Below, piece by piece: positions 45,264-54,305 of a stretch of 64,000 nt of DNA. Each line of letters begins with the position of its first letter. Positions within the stretch are counted from its first letter, which is position 1. The notes below the pieces were generated by a model. That model was not told the origin of the DNA. It did no database searches and worked only from the letters and a program-made list of their open reading frames with translations. Both the position numbers and the translations under genes were made by a program. The stretch is from NCBI RefSeq assembly GCF_013141695.1, contig NZ_WHNY01000057.1, positions 62,001 to 126,000 of the forward strand, read 5' to 3'. This stretch comes from Paenibacillus plantarum. GTDB lineage: Bacteria > Bacillota > Bacilli > Paenibacillales > NBRC-103111.

Positions 45264-46325
45264 CTATTCGTTATGCGTCGAATTACGCACAACCATTTCC
45301 ATATCGATGAGCAGCTCATGCCCCTTCATCTGAGCCAGATACGAATCCAGCAGTATCGCGCTTTCCTCGTCTACTTCTTCCCCGATCTGCCGCATCAGGA
45401 AAGCCGCAACTAAACGCGTTTGCAGCTCGACTGGCATCTCGAAGCTCGTAATGGAAGGAGTACTCGCCTTCGCAAAATGCTCATTATCCATTCCGATAAG
45501 CTGCACTTCCTCAGGAACACGGATGCCTCGCGCATGGCATTCAGCAATCAACTCCAGCGCTAACGCATCATTGAACGTGTAGATGCCGATAGGTCGCAGC
45601 CCGCCGCTCACACGCAGCGCCTCTTCCAAAGTTCCAGCGACACCCAGCTCTCCTGCATCCAAAAGCGCATGCACGATCGTCTCCGCTCGGTCACCTAGCC
45701 CCGCCCGAAAACCCTCGATGCGCTGCTCATTCGCGCCCATTCCCTTCCGTCTTCCCGCATAGAAAACAGCTCGGCAGCCATGTGACAGAAAATATTGAAC
45801 GGCCTGGCTCGAGGCCTTGGCAAAATCCAAATTCACAGCCAGTTTCGTAATCTCATTCGGCCACCCCCACCCGTTAAAGATGACAAGCGGCGTTCCTTCA
45901 CCGACTAATTGCTGTGTGGAATGCATGCTGATCGCCAAGCCATGTGAAACTAATCCATCAACTCGTCGTTGCAGCAAATGCTCAATATGCCTCGTCTCCA
46001 CTTCAGGATCCATGCCTGCCGCTGAGAATACAGATAAGTGATAGCCGTAACTGTGAAACCTTCGTTCTAGCTTCTCAGCAAATCTGCCATAATACCCGCC
46101 AAAATGCGGGAGAATCAGCCCTAACTCATTCGAGCGTCGCCGACTTAAATTCGTTGCCATGACATTTCGGCGATAACCTAGTCGCACAACCGCTTCTTCT
46201 ACTTTGCGGATGGTTTCCGGAGACATCGGAACCTTCCTTCGGTTAATAACATTCGACACCGTCGCAATGGACACACCTGCCTCAGAGGCAACATCGACGA
46301 TGGTAGCTTGTTTGTTTTTTTTCAT
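45264..46325 (-). CDS. LacI-family transcriptional regulator
   Basis: 353 residues. N-terminal helix-turn-helix VDVASEAGVSIATVSNVINRR with a hinge helix, then a periplasmic-binding-like sugar domain (ELGLILPHFGGYYG...). A LacI/GalR regulator whose ligand is unknown. Start ATG 46325; a LacI-type operator lies 16-28 bases upstream, suggesting autoregulation. It follows the PucR gene by about 95 bases but has no obvious target operon next to it. Confidence 0.9.
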   Translation of the reverse strand: MKKNKQATIVDVASEAGVSIATVSNVINRRKVPMSPETIRKVEEAVVRLGYRRNVMATNLSRRRSNELGLILPHFGGYYGRFAEKLERRFHSYGYHLSVFSAAGMDPEVETRHIEHLLQRRVDGLVSHGLAISMHSTQQLVGEGTPLVIFNGWGWPNEITKLAVNLDFAKASSQAVQYFLSHGCRAVFYAGRRKGMGANEQRIEGFRAGLGDRAETIVHALLDAGELGVAGTLEEALRVSGGLRPIGIYTFNDALALELIAECHARGIRVPEEVQLIGMDNEHFAKASTPSITSFEMPVELQTRLVAAFLMRQIGEEVDEESAILLDSYLAQMKGHELLIDMEMVVRNSTHNE

Positions 46326-46340
46326 CCCATGCCCTCATTC

Positions 46341-46353
46341 TTGAAACGCTTAA
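46341..46353 (-). promoter_or_regulatory. LacI-type operator upstream of the LacI gene
   Basis: TTGAAACGCTTAA, an imperfect palindrome around CG, sits 16-28 bases before the start. Likely autoregulatory site. Confidence 0.4.
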
Positions 46354-46419
46354 ACTTATTGTAGCTAGAAGGGGATTGCTCGTCAAATCACCTACAATAG
46401 AACGACAATCGAACGATAG

Positions 46420-48003
46420 TCATAGAAGTTGTTTAAACAAGAGTGCAAGTTTTATTCGCAGCAGATCATTGGGATTTTTGAGATCTAGATGAAGCAACTC
46501 ACCGATCTTCTCCAGCCGATACAACACGGTATTGCGATGAATGTATAAGTCCTTCGCCGTTTCATTAATAAGGCCATTATGTTCAAAATAGGACCCGATC
46601 GTCCGCAGCATTTCGGTGATATACTCCTCATCCTTTTGCCATAATGGTTGAAGGAGCGTATTCGTATAGGTATTCATAACCGTAGCAGGTACATGCCGAA
46701 GCAAATAGGTGAATTCAAGATTCGAGAAATAAATATCTGGCTCATCTATCGCGAATTGCTCACTAAGTCGTTGAGCTTCCATGCACTCTTCGTACCCGAC
46801 CATGAAGTTCTCTAACGTTCGTTTCATGGAGCTGATATAGGAGGACGGTGAGCAGTTCAGAAGAACCCTCAGGAGCTGTGAATAGCTGCTCGCAATCCGC
46901 TTCATAGTCGTTAAGTTGGCCCCCAGTTTATCCGGGATTTGAATGAGAGAGAACAGCTTGCTATGTACAAACATATGGTGGGAGATTAGTTCAGTTAGCG
47001 GCGGAGCATCCTTCATGGCATCTTGAAGTTGTCGAATGAACACTTTTTTCTGAACCTGCTCATGCAAGGACATCTCATTCAACGGTGTTACGATGCAGAG
47101 ATAAGCTCCCTTCCAGATGTCTCCTGACAGCCTCTTTGCTCGCTCCCCTACCTCATCCAGCGATAAGCTTCCTTGTAAATAGCGCTCAATCGCTTCACCC
47201 AATCGAAGGCCAACGGTTAGCGTCTGATGAAGCTGAATCTCTTCAAGATGATAGGAAAGTATGACTGCAGCTTGATGATAAACCCCTTTATCCGAGCTTG
47301 TGTTTCGTAAACTTGACGACATCACGAGAAAGTATCCGAGTAATTGGCTATTTTTCCAAAGGGGAATATGATACGTGAGTTGACCCAGCAACCGGCTTAA
47401 ACGATATTCCGGCTCCCAAGGCCATTGGGAAAGTAGATCCTTCTCACTTACGCTTGTTGCATTATACAGAAGGTTCCCCAGTACATCAACAACAGCAAAG
47501 GGACATTGGAGAATGGCTTGAATTTCCTCAAAATAATTGGAGCGCTCATTCGCCTGTAGGGCGAAATCGACCAATTGCTTTTGTATATCGAGTACTTGAT
47601 TCAGCTTCTTTGTATTTCTTTCATATTGCGCTTGAAACAGCGCAGTAATTTGCTCTGAGAACGTGACTTCAAACGGCAGTTCGATTAAAGGAAAATTCAA
47701 CCTATCTGCTTCCTTTAGCACAGTACTAGGAATTTCTTTCCAATAACGACCAAGCTTAATGCCCAAACCAGATGAACCCCGTTCATTGAGGTTATGCAGT
47801 AATTCTACAAACAGCTCTGAAGAATCCTTCATGGCATAGCCTGTTGTCAGCAGTAACTCCCCCTGCTTCATCCAATTATAGATGTCAGGGGCGTCCATGA
47901 GATTTAAAGCGCTGATTATCCGCGAAATACCTCCCGCCCCAGCCACGATCTTCCCTTCGGATAAAGGATAAATGGTCATTGCTTCTTGTACCGTAATATT
48001 CAT
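46420..48003 (-). CDS. PucR-family transcriptional regulator
   Basis: About 527 residues from ATG 48003 (AAAGGGG upstream; GTG 48012 is in frame). The N-terminal PucR domain has VQEAMTIYPLSEGKIVAGAGG and TTGYAMKDSSE; the C-terminal HTH is NETAKDLYIHRNTVLYRLEKIGELL. PucR regulators often activate purine and nitrogen-compound catabolism. It is divergent from the catabolic operon at 48212, and a block in its upstream region recurs before the riboswitch-controlled importer, so it probably controls both. Confidence 0.85.
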   Translation of the reverse strand: MNITVQEAMTIYPLSEGKIVAGAGGISRIISALNLMDAPDIYNWMKQGELLLTTGYAMKDSSELFVELLHNLNERGSSGLGIKLGRYWKEIPSTVLKEADRLNFPLIELPFEVTFSEQITALFQAQYERNTKKLNQVLDIQKQLVDFALQANERSNYFEEIQAILQCPFAVVDVLGNLLYNATSVSEKDLLSQWPWEPEYRLSRLLGQLTYHIPLWKNSQLLGYFLVMSSSLRNTSSDKGVYHQAAVILSYHLEEIQLHQTLTVGLRLGEAIERYLQGSLSLDEVGERAKRLSGDIWKGAYLCIVTPLNEMSLHEQVQKKVFIRQLQDAMKDAPPLTELISHHMFVHSKLFSLIQIPDKLGANLTTMKRIASSYSQLLRVLLNCSPSSYISSMKRTLENFMVGYEECMEAQRLSEQFAIDEPDIYFSNLEFTYLLRHVPATVMNTYTNTLLQPLWQKDEEYITEMLRTIGSYFEHNGLINETAKDLYIHRNTVLYRLEKIGELLHLDLKNPNDLLRIKLALLFKQLL

Positions 48004-48038
48004 GAATAACACCCCTTTCCTGTAAAAGTGGCAGTCAA

Positions 48039-48080
48039 GTCGTCAATTATGTCAATTAATATAACATAAATTGGTTTTAA
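48039..48080. promoter_or_regulatory. Shared regulatory block, copy 1 (PucR/operon intergenic region)
   Basis: Contains GTCGT, then ATGTCAA-N3-ATATAACATAA, then TTTTAAA. The same ordered pieces recur at 55555-55593, with identical spacing between ATGTCAA and ATATAACATAA. Probable binding site of the PucR regulator. Confidence 0.55.
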
Positions 48081-48132
48081 AACAAATGGAAATGAATTTT
48101 TTAGGTTATAACCCAAACATATGTCATCTTTA

Positions 48133-48162
48133 TTTACACACATTTAATTCTAGGCTTATGAT
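48133..48162 (+). promoter_or_regulatory. Sigma-A promoter of the catabolic operon
   Basis: TTTACA, 18-base spacer, TATGAT, about 50 bases before the isochorismatase-like start. GGTTATAACC lies just upstream. Confidence 0.65.
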
Positions 48163-48211
48163 GAAGGCAAGGAATAACACCATACACGAATGAAGCAAAC
48201 GAGGTGATCGC

Positions 48212-49018
48212 ATGCACAAATTGGGTACCCCCTATAGCTATTGGCAGGTATCGAAAACTAACGTCATCCTTCAGCGCACGCCCAAACCGCCACAGCCTAT
48301 TACTTTCCCTGTAGCCTCACGCAAGCTTACGCTTGATTTGCAACACACGGCGATTATTGTGGTTGATATGCAAAATGACTTTTGCAGCGTCGGCGGTTGG
48401 CTCGACCATATCGGGGTCAACACGCAGCCCCTTTTAAAGCCAATTGAAACTCTTAATAAACTCCTACCAACTTTACGTTTAGCAGAAGTACCTGTGATCT
48501 GGCTCAATTGGGGCAATCGTCCCGACCGGCTTAACCTCAGCCCATCCGTTCTGCATGTGTATAATGCGACAGGCGAGGGCAGTGGCATCGGCGAACCACT
48601 ACCTCATAACGGCTCGCATGTACTCGAGCAAGGAAGCTGGGGCGCCGCGCCCGTAGATGGGCTGCATATCGAAGTCGATGACATCCATGTTGATAAATAT
48701 CGGATGAGCGGATTTTGGGATACCCAGCTCGACAGCATACTGCGCAATTTGGCGATCGATACCATTCTGTTCGCAGGCGTCAACATCGATCAATGCGTAA
48801 TGGCTACTTTACAAGACGCGGTGTGCCTCGGATATGACAGCATTTTATTAGAAGACTGCTGCGCTACGACCTCACCTGCATTTTGTACCGAAGCTACTCT
48901 ATATAACATTCAGCAATGCTACGGCTTTGTGGCGAATTCCGCTGATGTGCTGGAAGCAATCGCCACACCTACTAGAGAGGAGAATGACTATGCAACTCGG
49001 AATCGCAGGACACTTTGA
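48212..49018 (+). CDS. Isochorismatase-family cysteine hydrolase
   Basis: 268 residues with the catalytic triad in place: Asp52 (VVDMQNDF), Lys162 (VDKYRMSGF) and Cys195 (GVNIDQCVMATL). The family includes N-carbamoylsarcosine amidase, nicotinamidase, ureidoacrylate and biuret hydrolases, all acting on C-N bonds. First gene of an operon that also encodes a creatininase-like enzyme, which hints at amide or carbamoyl hydrolysis. Start ATG 48212 follows GAGGTGATC. Confidence 0.85.
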   Translation: MHKLGTPYSYWQVSKTNVILQRTPKPPQPITFPVASRKLTLDLQHTAIIVVDMQNDFCSVGGWLDHIGVNTQPLLKPIETLNKLLPTLRLAEVPVIWLNWGNRPDRLNLSPSVLHVYNATGEGSGIGEPLPHNGSHVLEQGSWGAAPVDGLHIEVDDIHVDKYRMSGFWDTQLDSILRNLAIDTILFAGVNIDQCVMATLQDAVCLGYDSILLEDCCATTSPAFCTEATLYNIQQCYGFVANSADVLEAIATPTREENDYATRNRRTL

Positions 49019-49418
49019 GGGATGCCCCGTTCACAAAATTTCTAGCAAAGACAGTAATAAATTCGTTCTTTTATGTGATGGGACACAAGTCCCCTTTGTT
49101 TCTGTTATTGAAATCTTCGATGTAGACGGACAAACGCCGCCTAACGAGCATTCTGAGGCTTATGAATACTTTTATGTGCTTGCTGGAGAAGGGATTGCAA
49201 TTATGGGGGATGTGGAAATTCCCATCCAGACGAGTTCATTTTTCGTTGTTCCTCCTGGAAACAACCATCAAGTGATCAATACTGGCAAGGGACGGCTGTA
49301 CGTATTGACGACTATGCTTCCGGATGAGGGCTTTTCCAATTTAATCAAGTCAGGGCCTGAGGTTAGCTTAGACGAAGAAGATCTCACCGTTTTGCGAGGA
49401 CTAAGCTTAAAGAAATAA
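48990..49418 (+). CDS. Small cupin-domain protein
   Basis: About 142 residues starting at ATG 48990 (GGAG seven bases upstream) and overlapping the previous gene by 29 bases. Cupin motifs are visible: NEHSEAYEYFYVLAGEG and FFVVPPGNNHQVINTG, with three histidines and glutamates that could bind metal. A role as a dioxygenase, isomerase or sensor is possible. It lies between the hydrolase and the Rieske oxygenase. Confidence 0.8.
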   Translation: MQLGIAGHFEGCPVHKISSKDSNKFVLLCDGTQVPFVSVIEIFDVDGQTPPNEHSEAYEYFYVLAGEGIAIMGDVEIPIQTSSFFVVPPGNNHQVINTGKGRLYVLTTMLPDEGFSNLIKSGPEVSLDEEDLTVLRGLSLKK

Positions 49419-49455
49419 TCCCTGCTAGAACGCTATAAACGAAGGAGGAACACCT

Positions 49456-50529
49456 ATGTTGCAAGCTCAACAACCTGTTTTACGGAAATTTTATTATCCT
49501 GTACTCCCTGTCTCCCATCTGCAAAATGGCCCTCAATCCATTACCATGCTTGGTGAGAAAGTTGTTCTGTGGCTCGATGAGAAAGGCCAGCCTGCCGCTG
49601 CTATCGATCGTTGCTGTCACCGCACAGCGAAGCTATCAGGCGGAACCGTGGAGAATGGTTGTGTCGTTTGTCCCTATCATGGTTGGTCCTTTAATCGTGA
49701 TGGGAAATGTACTTATTTCCCGCAATCCCAACTAGAGGATCCTCCCAAGGCTTATAAAATCAAAGCATACCGCTGCGAAGAGCGTTACGGCTATGTCTGG
49801 GTCGCATTAGATGAACCTTTAATGGGTATTCCTGAGTTCAAAAGAGCAGATGATCCGTCCTTCCGACAAATTGACCAGTTCTATGAAGTGATCCACTGTG
49901 CAGGCATGCGTCTGATGGAAAATTCCTTTGACGGTGCTCATGTTGCATTCGTTCACCACAATACATTTGGAGACAAGAATGATCCCGTGCCTCCCAAAAT
50001 CAAGATTACCCCGAATGCCTGGGGCTTCGAAACATTTACAGAGCTAGGCGTAACAAACAAGCTGAACGACAAAGTGAAGGCAATCAATGTGGAAGGTGCC
50101 ACAACGACACGAACCGTGTCTGGGCAATGGTTCATGCCTTTTATGCGGCAATCCGACATGACCTATCCGAACGGCCTGGTTCACTCTATCGTTACCTGTT
50201 CCACACCAATTGATAACGATTCCTGCATCCTCGTGCAGTTCGTGTATCGCAGCGACACAGAGGCGGATGTGCCCGCTGCGACGGTTATCGCTTTTGACCG
50301 TGCCGTTGTCGATGAGGATATGGCCGTGCTCGAAAGCACAGAAAGCGACTTCCCATTGGATATCCGGATGAGGATGGAAACACACATGCACTCGGATCAG
50401 CCTGGTATTTTGATGCGCGAGATGTTACTGAAGCTTCTTGCCGATCATGGTGAAACAGAAATGACAAGACCTCGAGACCCGTCTGCACTCACCGTAACTA
50501 TTTTAGAAAGAGCAAAAACCAATTCATAA
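49456..50529 (+). CDS. Rieske [2Fe-2S] ring-hydroxylating oxygenase-type enzyme
   Basis: 357 residues. Rieske motif Cys53-x-His55 and Cys72-x2-His75 (CPYHGWSF) carries the 2Fe-2S cluster; the catalytic iron site is visible as NSFDGAHVAFVHHNTFGD. The size matches single-component oxygenases of the N-demethylase/VanA/choline class rather than two-component ring dioxygenases. N-dealkylation or hydroxylation of a nitrogen compound fits the neighbours. Start ATG 49456 after AAGGAGG. A reductase partner is not encoded nearby. Confidence 0.87.
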   Translation: MLQAQQPVLRKFYYPVLPVSHLQNGPQSITMLGEKVVLWLDEKGQPAAAIDRCCHRTAKLSGGTVENGCVVCPYHGWSFNRDGKCTYFPQSQLEDPPKAYKIKAYRCEERYGYVWVALDEPLMGIPEFKRADDPSFRQIDQFYEVIHCAGMRLMENSFDGAHVAFVHHNTFGDKNDPVPPKIKITPNAWGFETFTELGVTNKLNDKVKAINVEGATTTRTVSGQWFMPFMRQSDMTYPNGLVHSIVTCSTPIDNDSCILVQFVYRSDTEADVPAATVIAFDRAVVDEDMAVLESTESDFPLDIRMRMETHMHSDQPGILMREMLLKLLADHGETEMTRPRDPSALTVTILERAKTNS

Positions 50530-50571
50530 TCCTACGAAACCCACATGAAACTATCGGAAGAGGTGATCGAC

Positions 50572-51408
50572 ATGTTCAGCAGATACGAGGGTACGGCGTG
50601 GGAAGCGCGCTTTTTGCCCCGATTATCTTCCAGAGAAATCGCCGAATTGCCCAAGGAGAAGGCGCTTGTCATTTTATCGATTGGCGCTGTTGAGCAGCAT
50701 GGTCCTCATCTTCCTGTTATGACGGACGCGCTCATTGGTGAGGCACTGTTGACAAGAACGATGGAGAAGTTGAACGCTGATCTCCCCATTTGGCTGCTAC
50801 CTCCTCTCGCCTATGGAAAGAGCAATGAGCATACCGGCTTTGCCGGGACAATATCCCTCTCCTCCTCGACGCTGCAGCATGTGATCCTCGATATCGCACA
50901 CAGCTTGCGTCTCAGCGGCTTTCACAAGCTGCTGCTACTCAACTCACATGGCGGCAACGTTGATTTACTAAACCTTGTCTCTCGCGAAATCAGAATCGCA
51001 ACAGGAATGACCGTCTTCTATATCATGCCGCATCAGCTTGATAGCTTTGAAGACATTTTAGCAGAAGAAGAACGTGAGTTCGGCATTCATGGCGGTGACT
51101 ATGAGACATCGCTTTTGAAAGCCATCAAGCCCCATTGGGTAAGTGACGCATACGCTGTGAAGGAAATTCCTGACATGCAGAAATACCGTTATTTGACACT
51201 AGAGGGGAAGGTTCGATTTGCATGGAAAACTGCCGACATATCAGCCTCAGGTGTCATGGGTGATGCTACTTCAGCAACTGCCGACAAAGGCACTTTATTC
51301 ATGGAGCGCATTACCGATCAATTGGCACAGGCACTTGTAGAGCTTTGTGATTTTGACATCGCGCAGTTGAATTCATTCCGAACCCCGAAGGAGCTACACT
51401 CTCAATAA
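50572..51408 (+). CDS. Creatininase-family amidohydrolase
   Basis: About 278 residues from ATG 50572 (AGAGGTG upstream; ATG 50545 is also in frame). Metal ligands are visible: ILSIGAVEQHGPHLPVMTDALIG (Glu, His, Asp), LLLNSHGGN and GDYETSLL. The family includes creatinine amidohydrolase, mycofactocin MftE and formamide hydrolases. Next to an isochorismatase-like enzyme and opposite a guanidine-riboswitch transporter, opening of a cyclic guanidino amide is an attractive role. Confidence 0.85.
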   Translation: MFSRYEGTAWEARFLPRLSSREIAELPKEKALVILSIGAVEQHGPHLPVMTDALIGEALLTRTMEKLNADLPIWLLPPLAYGKSNEHTGFAGTISLSSSTLQHVILDIAHSLRLSGFHKLLLLNSHGGNVDLLNLVSREIRIATGMTVFYIMPHQLDSFEDILAEEEREFGIHGGDYETSLLKAIKPHWVSDAYAVKEIPDMQKYRYLTLEGKVRFAWKTADISASGVMGDATSATADKGTLFMERITDQLAQALVELCDFDIAQLNSFRTPKELHSQ

Positions 51409-51497
51409 ATCCGCAAGCCAGTTTGGTCTAAGAGCGCTACTTCCGCTAGTCAATCTAGTTATCGACTGATCCCAATTTGAACAAAGAGGTGACCCCC

Positions 51498-52286
51498 ATG
51501 TTTGAAGTACCCGCAGAGAAAATCGCATTTTATGAAGAGAATGGTTTTGTCCAGTTAGAGGATGTCTTGTCGGAAAAGGAAATCAACGAGCTAAGCGCTT
51601 ACCTCGACGAGGTCATGGCGATTGAAGGTGAACATACCCAAAGTGTGGAGAAGGACTCCGACTACTTCAAAATTCTAAACAGCAAAATGAATACATGGCG
51701 GGATTCTGCCGGTATGGCCCTCTACGTGCTAAGTCCCAAACTTGCGGATATTGCCAGGCAATTTTCCGGTTCAACCGGCGTCCGCTTGTTCCATGATCAA
51801 GCCTTCTGGAAAATGCCCGGAGATTCCAAACCTACACCTTGGCATCAGGATGCCACTTATTTTCCCATGCATGAATCGAACGTTCTAACCCTATGGCTGC
51901 CGATGCATGATGTGGATGATGTGAATGGTTGCTTGTCCTTCATCCCAGGCTCTCATAAGGAAGGGAAATTAACGAATGTCGACTTTCTACATCCCATCGA
52001 TTTACTCGAGCTCACCAAGGAAAGTGGTACAAACCTCCGTCGACCTGTCAACGTCCCTCTCAAACGCGGCAGTTTCACACTTCATCATGGACTCACTTTT
52101 CATTATGCACATGCCAACAAATCTGACAAACCACGCCGAGTCTTGACCATCGTCTATATGCCGGAGAATGCCACTTTTAATAGCAAAAGTAATCATGAGC
52201 TTACCCAAGGCTCTAGCCTTCAGGAAGGTGAACCCCTAAAGGGGCGGCTTTTCCCCGTCTTAGCATCGGCTTCACAATCTGACTAA
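51498..52286 (+). CDS. PhyH-family Fe(II)/2-oxoglutarate dioxygenase
   Basis: About 262 residues from ATG 51498, preceded by AAAGAGGTGA (a TTG 21 bases earlier is also in frame). The iron triad is visible as His-x-Asp in WHQDATYF and a distal His in HHGLTFHYAHANKS, with a following Arg to bind 2-oxoglutarate. Such enzymes hydroxylate small molecules, including amino acids and N-methyl compounds. Last gene of the operon. Confidence 0.82.
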   Translation: MFEVPAEKIAFYEENGFVQLEDVLSEKEINELSAYLDEVMAIEGEHTQSVEKDSDYFKILNSKMNTWRDSAGMALYVLSPKLADIARQFSGSTGVRLFHDQAFWKMPGDSKPTPWHQDATYFPMHESNVLTLWLPMHDVDDVNGCLSFIPGSHKEGKLTNVDFLHPIDLLELTKESGTNLRRPVNVPLKRGSFTLHHGLTFHYAHANKSDKPRRVLTIVYMPENATFNSKSNHELTQGSSLQEGEPLKGRLFPVLASASQSD

Positions 52287-52445
52287 GTGGCATGGAATAG
52301 GATGCCTGTTACTCTTTTGCTTTTAAAATGAATAACTGGAAAACCTCCATCTAAATTCTCCCTAATCGGTTCAAAATCAGAATTTGATGGATTTCATGTA
52401 GCTAATTTACTCACTTCTGCGGTTTTTGAGCAAAATGGCTCAAAC

Positions 52446-52522
52446 TAGCTGGATGTTTTCCAGCTATTTCAATAAAAACGGAACTTTCCACCGAAATAGC
52501 TGGATGTTTTCCAGCTATTTCA
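52446..52522. repeat. Two copies of a 26-bp palindromic repeat
   Basis: TAGCTGGATGTTTTCCAGCT plus flanks at 52446-52471 and 52497-52522. The second extends to a perfect 12-bp stem (52493-52504 with 52510-52521, loop TGTTT). Their form suggests a dispersed REP/MITE-like element. Confidence 0.7.
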
Positions 52523-52582
52523 CTTTCACCACCTCCTCGCCCCCACCGAACCGGCTCGCCGGCCTCACAACCCAACACAAAA

Positions 52583-52615
52583 GGCACCACAAGCAGATCA
52601 CTCTGCTTTGGTGCC
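52583..52615 (-). terminator. Terminator of the NitT/TauT-type importer operon
   Basis: GGCACCA-CAAGCAGA / TCTGCTT-TGGTGCC stem, with UUUU on the minus strand, 11 bases past the ATPase stop. Confidence 0.8.
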
Positions 52616-52625
52616 CCCTATGCCT

Positions 52626-53450
52626 TTACTCGTCGTGATGCCCTATCAACGAAATGATCTGCTTCTTCAGCTTCACGAAAGCTTCGGAATCCTTCACATC
52701 CTCCACCTGCCTCAGCCCGCGCGGTATGACAATCTCACTGCGGATCGTGCCTGGATGCGCCTGCATCACATATACCCGCTGCGATAGGAAGATGGCTTCC
52801 TCGATATCGTGCGTGATGAACACAACCGTCGTTTTCTCCTTTTCCCAAATGCGCAGGAGCAGCTCTTGCATCGCATTTTTCGTTTGTGGATCCAGCGCGC
52901 CGAACGGTTCATCCATGAGCAGCACATCCGGATTATTCGCCAAAGCTCGCGCGATCGCGACCCGCTGCTTCATCCCGCCCGAAAGCTCCTTCGGCAATGA
53001 TTTTGCGAACTTATGCAACCCGACTAGCTCCATGAAGTGATCGGATATGGTTCTCTTTTCGAATAAAGGAACACCCTTCAACGTCAATCCGAACTCAATA
53101 TTCTCTCTCACGGATAGCCAAGGGAATAGCGTATAGCTCTGGAAGACCATGCCTCTGTCAGCGCCAGGACCTTCAATCTCATGCCCATTGATACTTAGGT
53201 CACCCATCGTCAAGGGCTCTAATCCAGCTATAATCCGCAATAAGGAAGACTTCCCGCAGCCTGAGGGCCCGACAAAGCTGACAAACTCATGCGCATCCAC
53301 ATGAAAGGACACTCGATCCAAAGCTACGAATTGCGACTTCTTCGTACTGTACACCTTCGTAACATCGACCGCCTCAATTTTTCGTACACTAGCACCCGCA
53401 ATAGTCCCCTCAGAAGGCACGTTGTTGTAATCTAAGTTCAATGCTTCCAT
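52626..53450 (-). CDS. ABC transporter ATPase (NitT/TauT/SsuB type)
   Basis: About 274 residues from ATG 53450 (AAGGAGG upstream, two bases past the permease stop). Walker A VGPSGCGKSSLLRI, signature LSGGMKQRVAIARAL, Walker B VLLMDEPFGALD and switch His in VFITHD are all present. It powers import through the adjacent permease. NitT/TauT-type ATPases serve nitrate, sulfonate, thiamine-precursor and, under ykkC control, guanidine-related importers. Confidence 0.92.
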   Translation of the reverse strand: MEALNLDYNNVPSEGTIAGASVRKIEAVDVTKVYSTKKSQFVALDRVSFHVDAHEFVSFVGPSGCGKSSLLRIIAGLEPLTMGDLSINGHEIEGPGADRGMVFQSYTLFPWLSVRENIEFGLTLKGVPLFEKRTISDHFMELVGLHKFAKSLPKELSGGMKQRVAIARALANNPDVLLMDEPFGALDPQTKNAMQELLLRIWEKEKTTVVFITHDIEEAIFLSQRVYVMQAHPGTIRSEIVIPRGLRQVEDVKDSEAFVKLKKQIISLIGHHDE

Positions 53451-53451
53451 C

Positions 53452-54270
53452 TTAACGCCCTCCTTCCAACCATGGGAAAAATCGCTTATGACAATAAGCA
53501 AATGTGCGATCCGTCAGTAAGCCCAGCAAACCAATCGCAATTATGCCAACAAAGATTTGATCCGTGTTCAAGAACCGCTGCGCCTTCATGATCGAAAATC
53601 CAAGACCACTGCTAGCCGCAACCAACTCAGCTACAACCAGATACGTCCATGCCCATCCAATGATTAAGCGCAATGTATTCATCAGATCTGGAAGCAGTGC
53701 AGGAATCAGCACCTTTTCGATAACTTGCCAGCGTTTCGCTCCTAGTGTATACGAGGTTTGCAGTAGATCATTGGAGACCGAGCGTGTATTGTCTGCAACC
53801 ATCAGCATTAATTGGAAGAAACACCCTAGGAAGATGACGAGAACCTTCGCCCACTCGCCAATCCCTGCCCACACCATAATCAAGGGAATGAACGCCGTCG
53901 CAGGCATATACCGAATAAATTCAGTAGGAGGTACTAGAATAGCTTCTGCAAACTTATACGTACCCGCCAGGATCCCTAGCGGTATCCCAATGATACAAGC
54001 GAGCAAGAATCCACCGCCTACTCGGAAAATACTGATCCAAACATTTTGCCAGAACACGGGGTTCTGTAGTTGAATTCCAAACTGCCGGAGCACCTGATCC
54101 GGTGTTGGAAGGAATGTACGATTAACCAAGTCGCCGTAGCTCATCACGCTCCAGAACAATAACAGAACCGCAATGATGAGCACAACACCTGACAAATATG
54201 ATTTACGGCTAATTTCACCTCGTATGGCAAACAATGTGGACTTGCGTCTTTTTTTCACCAGCGTTTCCAT
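53452..54270 (-). CDS. ABC transporter permease (NitT/TauT/SsuC type)
   Basis: 272 residues with about six helices and the loop LQTSYTLGAKRWQVIEKVLIPALLPDL typical of SsuC/TauC permeases. Start ATG 54270 follows AGGAGG. Pairs with the ATPase and NMT1-like binding protein; the three are one transcript behind the riboswitch. Confidence 0.92.
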   Translation of the reverse strand: METLVKKRRKSTLFAIRGEISRKSYLSGVVLIIAVLLLFWSVMSYGDLVNRTFLPTPDQVLRQFGIQLQNPVFWQNVWISIFRVGGGFLLACIIGIPLGILAGTYKFAEAILVPPTEFIRYMPATAFIPLIMVWAGIGEWAKVLVIFLGCFFQLMLMVADNTRSVSNDLLQTSYTLGAKRWQVIEKVLIPALLPDLMNTLRLIIGWAWTYLVVAELVAASSGLGFSIMKAQRFLNTDQIFVGIIAIGLLGLLTDRTFAYCHKRFFPWLEGGR

Positions 54271-54305
54271 CTGCAGCCCTCCTGCTCAGCCTCTATAGCT
54301 TTTAT

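Larger units (their letters stand above)
52287..52625. other. 339-base convergent spacer with two long palindromes
   Basis: Holds a weak GGCAT/ATGCC hairpin after the dioxygenase, a TTTGAGC/GCTCAAA hairpin, two copies of a 26-bp palindromic repeat and the terminator of the importer operon. No gene seen. Confidence 0.6.

Noticed and set aside
48027..48055. TTGACA before the pucR gene considered as its -35 box
   Set aside because: No -10 hexamer lies 16-18 bases downstream on that strand.
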